This document shows positions 1-6,335 of a stretch of DNA of 17,128 bases, piece by piece. The stretch covers positions 1-17,128 of the forward strand of contig CATLIJ010000022.1 in assembly GCA_949948825.1 (NCBI GenBank), in the 5' to 3' direction. This DNA is from an uncultured Clostridiaceae bacterium. Lineage in GTDB: Bacteria; Bacillota; Clostridia; Lachnospirales; Lachnospiraceae. Each line of letters opens with the position of its first letter. Position 1 is the stretch's first letter. The notes under the pieces are model-generated. The model was given only the letters and a program-made list of their open reading frames with translations. It was not told where the DNA came from and searched no databases. Both the position numbers and the translations under genes were made by a program.

Positions 1-1
1 A

Positions 2-55
2 CGACTTCCCAAATATATGCAGGAAGCTTTAGAGCAGAAAGAAATAGCGTCATGA
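2..55 (+). CDS. 3' end of an upstream gene (partial)
   Basis: Reading from base 2 gives 17 codons ending in TGA at 53-55, with a polar, helix-like tail (PKYMQEALEQKEIAS). The composition looks like a true C-terminus, and this frame is more protein-like than the other two at the window edge. There is too little to identify a family. The following bases up to about 150 carry no gene that I can see. Confidence 0.3.
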   Translation, partial: RLPKYMQEALEQKEIAS

Positions 56-150
56 GGATATTTTGTGGGCTGAAGTATTGATTTTTCAATGTACGAATCC
101 CATTTTTGATGTGGGAAGTTTGAGTTAAAAATTAGTGGAAAACATGAACA

Positions 151-204
151 GACAAAAACCGCCCTTAATAATTTTGTGAGGATCGAGGGGGCGGTATTTT
201 TGTC
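151..204 (-). terminator. Intrinsic terminator of the coiled-coil gene
   Basis: The left arm GACAAAAACCGCCC (151-164) pairs with GGGCGGTATTTTTGTC (189-204) with a two-base bulge. On the minus strand the hairpin sits just past the stop codon of the gene at 235-612 and its 3' arm runs into TTTTT. It may act on both strands and so also end the upstream plus-strand gene. Confidence 0.7.
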
Positions 205-234
205 AGGTTTTAGATATGGCAGGTTTGCTGCTTG

Positions 235-612
235 TTATAGGAAAATTTCCACGTTTGTTTCCTTCGGCATAATATTTTTTGCCCGTAAGACAGCAACCAG
301 AGTTTGGATTTCATCATTATATTTCCGAAATCCCCGATTCATTTCCAAACGTAAGCTGCTAATCTCCATTTTGTTATCAGCCACTTCATGCTTCACATCA
401 GCAATCTCCAGCCGGATGTCAGCCATTTCATGCTTCACATCAGCAATCTCCAGCCGGATGTCAGCCATTTCATGCTTCACATCAGCAACTTCCAGCCGGA
501 TGTCAGCCATTTCATGTTTTACACCAGCAATCTCATATTCCATACTTTCTAAGCGAAGGTTAATAGGGGTCAATAAATCTTTCATGGCGTCCAACATTTC
601 ATGATCAATCAT
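235..612 (-). CDS. Small repeat coiled-coil protein, unknown function
   Basis: A 125-residue acidic, fully helical protein with no signal peptide or membrane segment. Residues about 31-86 are four copies of a 14-residue (two-heptad) unit of the form VKHEMADIRLEIAD, followed by a degenerate part and a basic C-terminal region. Hydrophobic residues fall in heptad spacing, so a long parallel coiled coil is the obvious fold. The start at 612 is preceded by GGGAGGAG about ten bases upstream and by a good promoter. It is transcribed away from the peptidase gene. No enzymatic motif is visible. Short repeat coiled-coil proteins like this occur in Lachnospiraceae, but I cannot name a family. Copy number of the 42-bp repeat could vary between strains without breaking the frame. 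Confidence 0.75.
   Translation of the reverse strand: MIDHEMLDAMKDLLTPINLRLESMEYEIAGVKHEMADIRLEVADVKHEMADIRLEIADVKHEMADIRLEIADVKHEVADNKMEISSLRLEMNRGFRKYNDEIQTLVAVLRAKNIMPKETNVEIFL
386..540 (-). repeat. 42-bp in-frame tandem repeat
   Basis: Three near-identical 42-bp units begin at 386, 428 and 470, and a diverged fourth begins at 512. The first two are identical over the visible unit and the third has one change (AATCTCC to AACTTCC). Because 42 is a multiple of three, each unit adds 14 residues to the coiled-coil protein and keeps the heptad phase. There are no spacers, so it is not a CRISPR array. Confidence 0.9.
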
Positions 613-645
613 AATTTTACACGCTCCTCCCTTATTGATAGGAAT

Positions 646-675
646 ATTGTATCATGTACAGATGTAACAAGTCAA
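646..675 (-). promoter_or_regulatory. Promoter of the coiled-coil gene
   Basis: On the minus strand TTGACT (675-670) and TACAAT (651-646) are separated by 18 bases, about 35 bases before the start codon at 612. The spacer contains the octamer TTGTTACA discussed in the findings. Confidence 0.65.
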
Positions 676-701
676 GAGATAGTATTTAATATAATCTCAG
701 A

Positions 702-854
702 TTACAGTTCACAGGGCGGGGGCATCTTCTTGCCCGTCTTTGACGGACAAGAAGCATCAGGCGTTCGCCTGATGTGGAATCTGATATAAATTTGGGCTTA
801 CAAGCGAGCTTGACACCCAAATTTATGTCAGATTCCCCGCCCGGTGAATTGTTA
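702..854 (+). repeat. Structured intergenic repeat, copy 1
   Basis: A ~150-nt element that folds into a closed multi-branch structure. Outer stem: TTACAGTTCAC (702-712) with GTGAATTGTTA (844-854), continued by GGGCGG (714-719) with CCGCCC (837-842). Inside are three hairpins: CTTCTTG/CAAGAAG with an apical CCGTC-TTT-GACGG (727-753); a perfect CATCAGGC-GTTC-GCCTGATG (755-774); and a 21-bp stem 776-796 with 816-836 carrying a conserved apical CAAGC..GCTTG. A second copy lies at 6102-6249. It ends about ten bases before the -35 box of the peptidase promoter, so it is outside that transcript. It could be a MITE-like element, a terminator or insulator, or a structured RNA. Confidence 0.85.
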
Positions 855-863
855 CAAATTTTA

Positions 864-892
864 TTGACTTGCCTGACTGTAAAACCTATAAT
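864..892 (+). promoter_or_regulatory. Promoter of the M16 peptidase gene
   Basis: TTGACT (864-869), a 17-base spacer and TATAAT (887-892): a near-consensus vegetative promoter. The expected transcript start is about 30 bases before the ATG at 929. The octamer TTGTTACA (849-856) lies just upstream of the -35 box. Confidence 0.85.
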
Positions 893-928
893 GTGAAGAA
901 AGAGAAATTTATCTATCAGGAGGGAATA

Positions 929-3900
929 ATGAAACAAACTTATAAAAAGCTCATAGCAATGGGGCTGACAGCGGTTTTGGCGGTTACGAGCGGGTGCGGA
1001 GCCAAAAGATCTGGAGAAGACACTGTCAGCCAGACAACTCGGGGAGCCGGGACAGAGGCAGCAGGTTCATCTGTGCAAGAGCAGAAAGAGAGCCATTCAG
1101 AGGAGAGTCTGACAGCAGGAGATGTGATTTTTGGATTTAAGGTGGATTCTGTTTCTGACAGTGAGATACTGCAGGCAAAGCTTATTGGCTTTACCCATGA
1201 GAAAAGCGGGGCAAAATTGGTTTGGGTGAAAAACAGCGACCCGGAGCTGGCGTTTTCCATCAGTTACCATACGCCGTATATAGATGAGACGGATACAAAC
1301 CATGTATTTGAACATGCGATTCTTGCCTCATCGGAAAAGTATCCCAGCAAAAACCTGTTTTTTGATGTGGCAGGAAAGAGCTACAACACGTTTGTCAATG
1401 CATTTACCTATAACACATTTACCTCTTATCCCGTAAGCTCGGAAAGCGAGGAGCAGCTGGTTAAGCTTATGGATGCATATTTAAGCTGCATGGCAGCGCC
1501 AGATATTTTGAAAAACGAGAATATTTTTAAGAGGGAAGCGATTCGTTATGAATTAGACAGCCCGGAGGATGAGATTAACATGATTGGTACGGTTTATTCC
1601 GAGGATTTTGGCTTTCTGGCCAATATGTCCATGGAAGCAGCCAATAATTTGGAGGATGCCTTATATCCCGGGCAATATGCTTCCAATGCAATCGGACGTT
1701 CTCACAGAAACTATCAAAATCTCACCTATGAGGCTGTCTTGGATACCTACAGGCGTTACTATCATTTTGATAACAGCCTGATTTTTCTGTACGGCAATAT
1801 GGATTATGAAAAGGTTTTAAGCTTTATTGACAAGGAGTATCTGTCAAAGGCGGAAAGACAGGAGATGGATCTTTCTGTTTATAAAGACCCGGCCACAGAG
1901 GATGGCTATGAGGAAAAGACAGTTTCTGTACCAGCTTATGAAGGAGATCAGACAGAAAATGCCACTGAAATTGATTATGGTATCAGCCTGGAAGGGAAAA
2001 GCTGGGAGGATTTGACTGCATGGTTTGTGCTGACCGATGTATTGAGCCATGAAAATTCTTCCTTCCACAGAAATCTGAAGGCAAGAGGAATTCAAAATCA
2101 GACAGGGGCATATGTAAACTTGTATAATGCAAAGCCATATCTTCAATTCAGTCTGTACTATGGGGAACCAGAGCAGAGTCAGGCATTTAAGGCTGCAGTA
2201 ACAGAAACATTGGATCAGATTGCAGAAAAAGGAGTTGACAAAGAAATTCTTTCTTCGGTTTTAAAGCAGACAAAAACATCCAACTATCTGCTCAGGGACC
2301 AGGTGAATGTTGGCGTAAATGTTTTCCCGAATATTGTCAATTATTGGACCCACACAGGGAAATATGATTATTACAATATGTTTGAACAGACCTTAAATGA
2401 TGTGGAAGCAGACAGCGAACAGGAGATTTTCCGGCGCTTAGCAGAAGAGGCAGGACATGCCGGACGCAGTGCATTGGTGATCAATGTGCCTGAGCCAGGA
2501 CTTGCCGAAAAGATTATAGGAGAGCGGGACGCCTATTTGGCGGATAAGAAAGCTTCTATGACAGAAGAAGAGATTCAGCAGATGATTCAGGATACAAAAG
2601 AGTTTCGGGAATGGAACGAATCAGAAGGCTCTAACCGTGATTTTATGATTGATCCATCTGAAATTCCGAATGAAGAACCTTTTACTGATTACGAAAAAAC
2701 AGAAGGGGATGGAATCACCTGTTATATGGCTCCCGCAGAGGTGGAAAAGGCAGGAAGCTATAGACTGTACCTGGATATCAGTGATTTTTCAGATGAAGAA
2801 CACATGGATTTGGGGCTTTATGGTATATTGGCAGGAAATATGGGGACTGCGGAACATACTTTAGAGGAAATCTTGAATCTGAAAAGCGAATATTTGTATT
2901 CCTACACCATGGACAGCTTGTATCCAGAGGGAGAGAACGCCTATCCTATGATACGCCTTGACTGGACTACCCTGACAGAAGACTATGAGACAGGGCTTAC
3001 TCTTCTCCTGGAGATGCTGGGAAGCACGGATTTTACGGATACAAAACGGATTCAGGAGATACTTGCAAGAGAGGCGGATTTTTATGATGTGTCCCGTGCA
3101 GGAGATAAACTGAATGTGGCACGTGACCTGGCGGCATCCTATATTTACCGCGATTATGGATATAAGGAGGCATACAGAGGACAGGAATTTTATTATTACC
3201 TTAAGGATATTCAAAATCAATTGGAAAAAGACAGCTCTTTTGGGGCGGTTTTGGCGGAGCGTCTTCAATCTGTTTCCGATAAGCTTCTGAAAAAAGGGCG
3301 TCTGGTATTTGCCTGTGCAGCTCCGGCATCAGATCTGGAAATGATAAGGACAATCAGTACAGACCATTTGGAGGCGCTTCCTTGGAAGGAAGCGGGAGAA
3401 AACAGGGTTACATTAACCCCCAAAGCGCAAAAGCGGGCTGTGATTCTGGAAAGTTCTGATCAATATGCGGTTATGATTGGAAATTGCTATGAAAATGATG
3501 AGTTTTCCGGAAAGTATGTGCCATTTCTTATGGCGGCATCGGACCAATATATGATTCCGAAAGTCCGCTTCCAGATGGGAGCATACAGCAGCGGTATTAG
3601 TTTTTTGGCTTACAATGGTGCAATGCTCCTGTATAGTTACAGTGATCCCAATGCAGCAGACACATTAAAGGTTGTTCAGGGAACAGGAGATGCCATTGCA
3701 GAGATGGAGATGACTCAGGAGGATTTGGATGGATATATTCTTACGGCAGTTTCCGCAGCTGGTATGGCCAGAGGAGCGCTGACCAAACCCATGGTGGCTA
3801 TGGAGAATGAGATTACAGGGCGCGATACCCGGAAAGCCTGTGAAGCAGTAAATGACATGAAAAATGCTGTGATTGAAGACCAGAAAGCAGCAGCAGAATG

Positions 3901-4018
3901 CATTGGGGAAATAATAAAGCGATCCGGGACGGCCACTGTGGGCAATGAAGCAAAGTTAAAAGCAGATCAGGATGTTTATGATCAGCTGTTGTCCTACAAA
4001 GGGAGAGAAGGGATTTAG
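929..4018 (+). CDS. Lipoprotein M16 (PreP-like) zinc metallopeptidase
   Basis: A 1029-residue exported protease. Residues 1-23 are a lipoprotein signal (KK, hydrophobic core, VTSGC with lipid-anchored Cys23), followed by a Ser/Glu/Thr-rich linker to about residue 64. The inverted zinc motif HxxEH is HVFEH at 125-129. The third ligand is probably Glu225 in VYSED, 96 residues after His129, the same spacing as I recall in plant/mitochondrial presequence protease PreP (M16C). The length fits the four-domain M16C clamshell with a linker in the middle. The family degrades short unfolded peptides inside a closed chamber; here that would happen at the outer face of the membrane. The start at 929 is chosen over an upstream ATG (869) because AGGAGGG (918-924) and the signal peptide begin here; the 869 start lies inside the promoter. 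It is monocistronic. The substrate is not predictable. Confidence 0.92.
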   Translation: MKQTYKKLIAMGLTAVLAVTSGCGAKRSGEDTVSQTTRGAGTEAAGSSVQEQKESHSEESLTAGDVIFGFKVDSVSDSEILQAKLIGFTHEKSGAKLVWVKNSDPELAFSISYHTPYIDETDTNHVFEHAILASSEKYPSKNLFFDVAGKSYNTFVNAFTYNTFTSYPVSSESEEQLVKLMDAYLSCMAAPDILKNENIFKREAIRYELDSPEDEINMIGTVYSEDFGFLANMSMEAANNLEDALYPGQYASNAIGRSHRNYQNLTYEAVLDTYRRYYHFDNSLIFLYGNMDYEKVLSFIDKEYLSKAERQEMDLSVYKDPATEDGYEEKTVSVPAYEGDQTENATEIDYGISLEGKSWEDLTAWFVLTDVLSHENSSFHRNLKARGIQNQTGAYVNLYNAKPYLQFSLYYGEPEQSQAFKAAVTETLDQIAEKGVDKEILSSVLKQTKTSNYLLRDQVNVGVNVFPNIVNYWTHTGKYDYYNMFEQTLNDVEADSEQEIFRRLAEEAGHAGRSALVINVPEPGLAEKIIGERDAYLADKKASMTEEEIQQMIQDTKEFREWNESEGSNRDFMIDPSEIPNEEPFTDYEKTEGDGITCYMAPAEVEKAGSYRLYLDISDFSDEEHMDLGLYGILAGNMGTAEHTLEEILNLKSEYLYSYTMDSLYPEGENAYPMIRLDWTTLTEDYETGLTLLLEMLGSTDFTDTKRIQEILAREADFYDVSRAGDKLNVARDLAASYIYRDYGYKEAYRGQEFYYYLKDIQNQLEKDSSFGAVLAERLQSVSDKLLKKGRLVFACAAPASDLEMIRTISTDHLEALPWKEAGENRVTLTPKAQKRAVILESSDQYAVMIGNCYENDEFSGKYVPFLMAASDQYMIPKVRFQMGAYSSGISFLAYNGAMLLYSYSDPNAADTLKVVQGTGDAIAEMEMTQEDLDGYILTAVSAAGMARGALTKPMVAMENEITGRDTRKACEAVNDMKNAVIEDQKAAAECIGEIIKRSGTATVGNEAKLKADQDVYDQLLSYKGREGI

Positions 4019-4059
4019 TAAACGGATCTTTTTAATGGAAAAAAGCGAAAATTGTTACA

Positions 4060-4115
4060 TTTTCCTAAAAAAACAGGTAAATTGCGCAGAAAAATGTATT
4101 TGACTTTTAGGAAAA
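4060..4115. repeat. Inverted repeat over the glnB promoter
   Basis: TTTTCCTAAAA (4060-4070) and TTTTAGGAAAA (4105-4115) are exact 11-bp inverted copies separated by 34 bases. The right copy overlaps the end of the -35 box and the spacer. It could be a looping operator or a weak AT-rich hairpin; no regulator can be named. Confidence 0.55.
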
Positions 4116-4127
4116 AGAGAATATAAT
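4100..4127 (+). promoter_or_regulatory. Promoter upstream of glnB-amtB
   Basis: TTGACT (4100-4105), a 16-base spacer and TATAAT (4122-4127) make a strong vegetative promoter. The expected start near 4134 lies only a few bases before an intrinsic terminator (4141-4180) and about 250 bases before glnB, so expression of glnB from here would need read-through. Confidence 0.75.
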
Positions 4128-4140
4128 GAAGGTTGTTAAA

Positions 4141-4180
4141 GGACGAGGGAGTTTCTTGAGGAAACTTTCCCGTCCTTTTT
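4141..4180 (+). terminator. Terminator or attenuator hairpin before glnB
   Basis: GGACGAGGGAGTTTC pairs with GAAACTTTCCCGTCC around a small TTGAG loop (15 pairs with one A-C mismatch and two G-T), followed directly by TTTTTT. It ends transcripts from the peptidase gene. It is also the first thing copied from the promoter at 4100-4127, giving a transcript of only about 45 nt unless it is bypassed. Confidence 0.8.
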
Positions 4181-4188
4181 TATGCACA

Positions 4189-4350
4189 GGCCCACGCAGA
4201 GGAATATGCCGCTAAAGCGGCGCGTGGGCCGCGCGGCGGGCAGGGGGAGAAGTCTCCCATGCGTGATTGCGCAGGCTCGCATATGGAAGTTTGCTGCTAA
4301 GGCAGCATGCGGGCCGCACAGCGGGCAGGGAGAAAACCTTCCCTGCTTGA
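4189..4350 (+). promoter_or_regulatory. Tandem structured leader of glnB-amtB
   Basis: Two tandem units share one architecture. Core A (4189-4230): 9-bp stem GGCCCACGC/GCGTGGGCC, a 10-nt 5' bulge (AGAGGAATAT), a 5-bp stem GCCGC/GCGGC and tetraloop TAAA. Core B (4274-4315): GGCTCGCAT/ATGCGGGCC, bulge ATGGAAGTTT, GCTGC/GCAGC and loop TAAG. Each core is followed by a GC-rich segment containing GCGGGCAGGG and then a second hairpin (4242-4263; GCAGGGAG..TTCCCTGC at 4324-4345). Between A and B four base pairs change on both sides, one changes to G-U, and none breaks. The last hairpin ends about 25 bases before the glnB ribosome site. A cis-regulatory RNA for ammonium or nitrogen genes is the natural reading. 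An unrelated intergenic repeat is the alternative. Confidence 0.75.
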
Positions 4351-4383
4351 TCATATCCAAAAAGGGAAAAGGAGGAAATCAAT

Positions 4384-4722
4384 ATGAAGAAGCTGGAGAT
4401 CATCATAAAGCCGGAAAAGCTGGAGGATCTGAAGGGAATTTTGGAGGATTGCAAAGCAAACGGCATTATGATCAGCAACATTATGGGCTATGGAAATCAG
4501 AAGGGATATAAACAGAGATATCGGGGAACCGAGTATACGGTCAATCTGCTTCCCAAGGTAAAGGTGGAGACTGTTGTCTCGTCAGAATCAGCAGAAGCAA
4601 TCATAGATCGGGTGGTGCATGAGATTACCACCGGAAACTATGGAGATGGTAAGATCTTTATTTATGATGTTCAGGATGCAGTCCGGATTCGTACCGGCGA
4701 ACGAGGAGAGAGCGCGCTGTAA
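4384..4722 (+). CDS. glnB: Nitrogen regulatory protein PII
   Basis: A 112-residue PII signal protein, which is the full family length. It is a homotrimer that binds ATP, ADP and 2-oxoglutarate and, next to amtB, plugs the ammonium channel when nitrogen is plentiful. Visible features: KKLEIIIKPEKLEDLK at the N-terminus, the T-loop from about residue 37 with Tyr51 at the tip (RYRGTEY), the B-loop TTGNYGDGKIFI, and the C-terminal TGERGESAL. Tyr51 is kept, but whether it is modified cannot be told from sequence. GGAGG (4371-4375) lies eight bases before the ATG. The gene is cotranscribed with amtB, 119 bases downstream. It could equally be called glnK, since it is linked to amtB. The long structured leader upstream is the likely point of control. 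Confidence 0.96.
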   Translation: MKKLEIIIKPEKLEDLKGILEDCKANGIMISNIMGYGNQKGYKQRYRGTEYTVNLLPKVKVETVVSSESAEAIIDRVVHEITTGNYGDGKIFIYDVQDAVRIRTGERGESAL

Positions 4723-4768
4723 GAGAACAAAAGGAACAGGAAAATTTAACAGCAGATTAGTTATCAAA

Positions 4769-4812
4769 GGGGATAGCTGTCCGTATGGCAGCGGTCTCCT
4801 TGTTTGTTTTGC
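4769..4812 (+). terminator. Intercistronic hairpin between glnB and amtB
   Basis: GGGGATAGCTGTC (4769-4781) pairs with GGCAGCGGTCTCC (4787-4799) with three G-T pairs and one mismatch, followed by TTGTTTGTTTTG. The broken T-run suggests a leaky terminator or an RNA-processing and stability site that sets the ratio of PII to channel. It overlaps the upstream in-frame ATG of amtB at 4785, which argues for the later start. Confidence 0.5.
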
Positions 4813-4841
4813 AGAAAAACAGAAATGAGGAGGATGCAGTT

Positions 4842-6077
4842 ATGGAAGAAATCTTAAGTGAGGTATTTGGAATCTGGTATTTGATCGGCGCAGCGCTGGT
4901 GTTTTTTATGCAGGCAGGGTTTGCCATGGTGGAGACTGGATTTACAAGGGCAAAAAATGCGGGAAACATTATTATGAAAAATCTGATGGATTTTTGTATT
5001 GGAACAATAGTTTTTATGTTTTTAGGTTTTGGAATCTTACTGGGAGAGGATACACTGGGAGGGCTGATCGGAATGCCCACCTTGGGAATTGTCACAGATT
5101 ACGCACACTTTGACTGGTCAAATTTTGTGTTTAATCTGGTGTTCTGTGCAACAACAGCTACAATTGTGTCTGGTGCTATGGCAGAGAGAACAAAATTTAT
5201 CTCTTACTGTGTATATTCAGCCGTGATATCTGCAGTAGTATATCCCATTGAGGCCCATTGGATTTGGGGAGGAGGCTGGCTGTCCCAAATGGGATTCCAT
5301 GATTTTGCCGGTTCCTGCGCCATCCATATGGTAGGAGGTTTCAGCGCTTTGATTGGAGCCTGGATGGAAGGTCCGCGTCTTGGAAAATACAATTCAGATA
5401 AAAGTCCCAATGCAATTCCAGGGCATAATGTGGTGATTGGCGCTTTGGGATGCTTTATTTTATGGTTTGGATGGTATGGATTTAACGGCGCGGCAGCTGC
5501 CAGCGGTCCTCAGCTGGCTTCCATATTTGCAACAACCACCATTGCTCCGGCAGTGGCAACTGTAACCTGTATGATTTTTACATGGATAAAATACGGAAAG
5601 CCAGATGTATCTATGTGCCTGAATGCTTCTCTGGCTGGTCTGGTAGGAATCACAGCTGGATGCGATGTAATGGACGCTATGGGCGCTTTGCTGGTAGGCG
5701 TGGGCTCTGGTATGCTGGTAGTGTTTGGAGTCTGGTTTTGCGATTATGTGATTCATGTAGATGATCCGGTAGGCGCTGTGGCAGTTCATTTTTGCAATGG
5801 CATTTGGGGAACAGTGGCAGTAGGATTGTTTGCCACCTCCTCGGCTCCGGCAAATGATTTGGTGGGACTGTTTTACGGAGGAGGTATTACTCTGCTTCTG
5901 ACTCAGGTGTTGGGGATGGCGAGTGTGCTGGCCTGGACTGGAATAACCATGTTTATTGTGTTTAAGGTGATTGACAAGACGTTAGGGCTTCGGGTGACAG
6001 ATCAGGAGCAGCTGGATGGTCTGGATATTCATGAGCATGGAATGAATGCCTATGCAGGTTTCCGGTTTGACCGTTAG
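4842..6077 (+). CDS. amtB: Ammonium channel AmtB
   Basis: A 411-residue Amt/Rh channel of the usual size with about eleven membrane helices. It conducts NH3/NH4+ across the cytoplasmic membrane as a trimer. Family signatures: FFMQAGFAMVETGFTRAKN near the N-terminus, AERTKF, the Trp-rich periplasmic part (EAHWIWGGGW), DFAGS followed by IHMVGG (first pore histidine), WFGWYGFNG, and VHFCNGIWGTVAVGLFA (second pore histidine). The start at 4842 is preceded by GAGGAGG (4827-4833) eight bases upstream. An in-frame ATG at 4785 has no ribosome site and would add 19 polar residues. The gene follows glnB, as is standard, so that PII can gate the pore. A structured repeat begins 24 bases after the stop and may end the transcript. 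Confidence 0.96.
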   Translation: MEEILSEVFGIWYLIGAALVFFMQAGFAMVETGFTRAKNAGNIIMKNLMDFCIGTIVFMFLGFGILLGEDTLGGLIGMPTLGIVTDYAHFDWSNFVFNLVFCATTATIVSGAMAERTKFISYCVYSAVISAVVYPIEAHWIWGGGWLSQMGFHDFAGSCAIHMVGGFSALIGAWMEGPRLGKYNSDKSPNAIPGHNVVIGALGCFILWFGWYGFNGAAAASGPQLASIFATTTIAPAVATVTCMIFTWIKYGKPDVSMCLNASLAGLVGITAGCDVMDAMGALLVGVGSGMLVVFGVWFCDYVIHVDDPVGAVAVHFCNGIWGTVAVGLFATSSAPANDLVGLFYGGGITLLLTQVLGMASVLAWTGITMFIVFKVIDKTLGLRVTDQEQLDGLDIHEHGMNAYAGFRFDR

Positions 6078-6101
6078 TATTTTTGGTTCAGGCAGCTCTG
6101 T

Positions 6102-6249
6102 GTTACTGTTCACGGGGGCATCTTCTTGCCCGTCTTCGACGGACAAAAGCTGGGCGTTCGCCCGATGTGGAAAAACGGATAAAATCAGTCTTACAAGCAA
6201 GCTTGACGCCTGTTTTTATCCGTTTTTCCCCGCCCCGTGAACTGTAACA
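6102..6249 (+). repeat. Structured intergenic repeat, copy 2
   Basis: Same family as 702-854. Outer stem: TGTTACTGTTCACGGGG (6101-6117) with CCCCGTGAACTGTAACA (6233-6249), with one T-T mismatch. Inside are the CCGTC-TTC-GACGG hairpin, a GGGC-GTTC-GCCC hairpin, and a 20-position stem 6169-6188 with 6210-6229 (one T-T mismatch) capped by CAAGC..GCTTG. Compared with copy 1 it lacks AGGGC in the left arm and has lost one base in the CTTCTTG/CAAGAAG stem. It lies between the amtB stop and the lacL promoter. Confidence 0.85.
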
Positions 6250-6269
6250 AATATAAATCCGTTCCTACC

Positions 6270-6298
6270 TTGTAAAAGCTGTGAAAATAGCATATAAT
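6270..6298 (+). promoter_or_regulatory. Promoter of lacLM
   Basis: TTGTAA (6270-6275), a 17-base spacer and TATAAT (6293-6298), 38 bases before the lacL start. As with the peptidase gene, the promoter begins just downstream of a structured repeat copy. I see no clear catabolite or sugar-repressor operator. Confidence 0.75.
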
Positions 6299-6335
6299 GG
6301 CTTTGAATAAATCTAAGAGGAGGAGCCATTAACAA

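Noticed and set aside
386..540. Possible CRISPR array
   Set aside because: The units are contiguous, with no unique spacers, and are translated in frame.
176..604. Plus-strand 142-codon frame with repeated SAISCFTSAISSRM
   Set aside because: It is the complement of the tandem-repeat coiled-coil gene, has no ribosome site at 176, and begins inside the terminator stem.
4189..4350. ANTAR two-hairpin antitermination site or glutamine riboswitch
   Set aside because: The loops are tetraloops TAAA/TAAG, not hexaloops with A1 and G4. The core sequence does not resemble the glutamine aptamers I remember.
4182..4511. Plus-strand 109-codon frame through the glnB leader
   Set aside because: It has no ribosome site, begins at the terminator T-run, runs out of frame over glnB, and its codons follow RNA stems; the two units differ in spacing by 85 nt, not a multiple of three.
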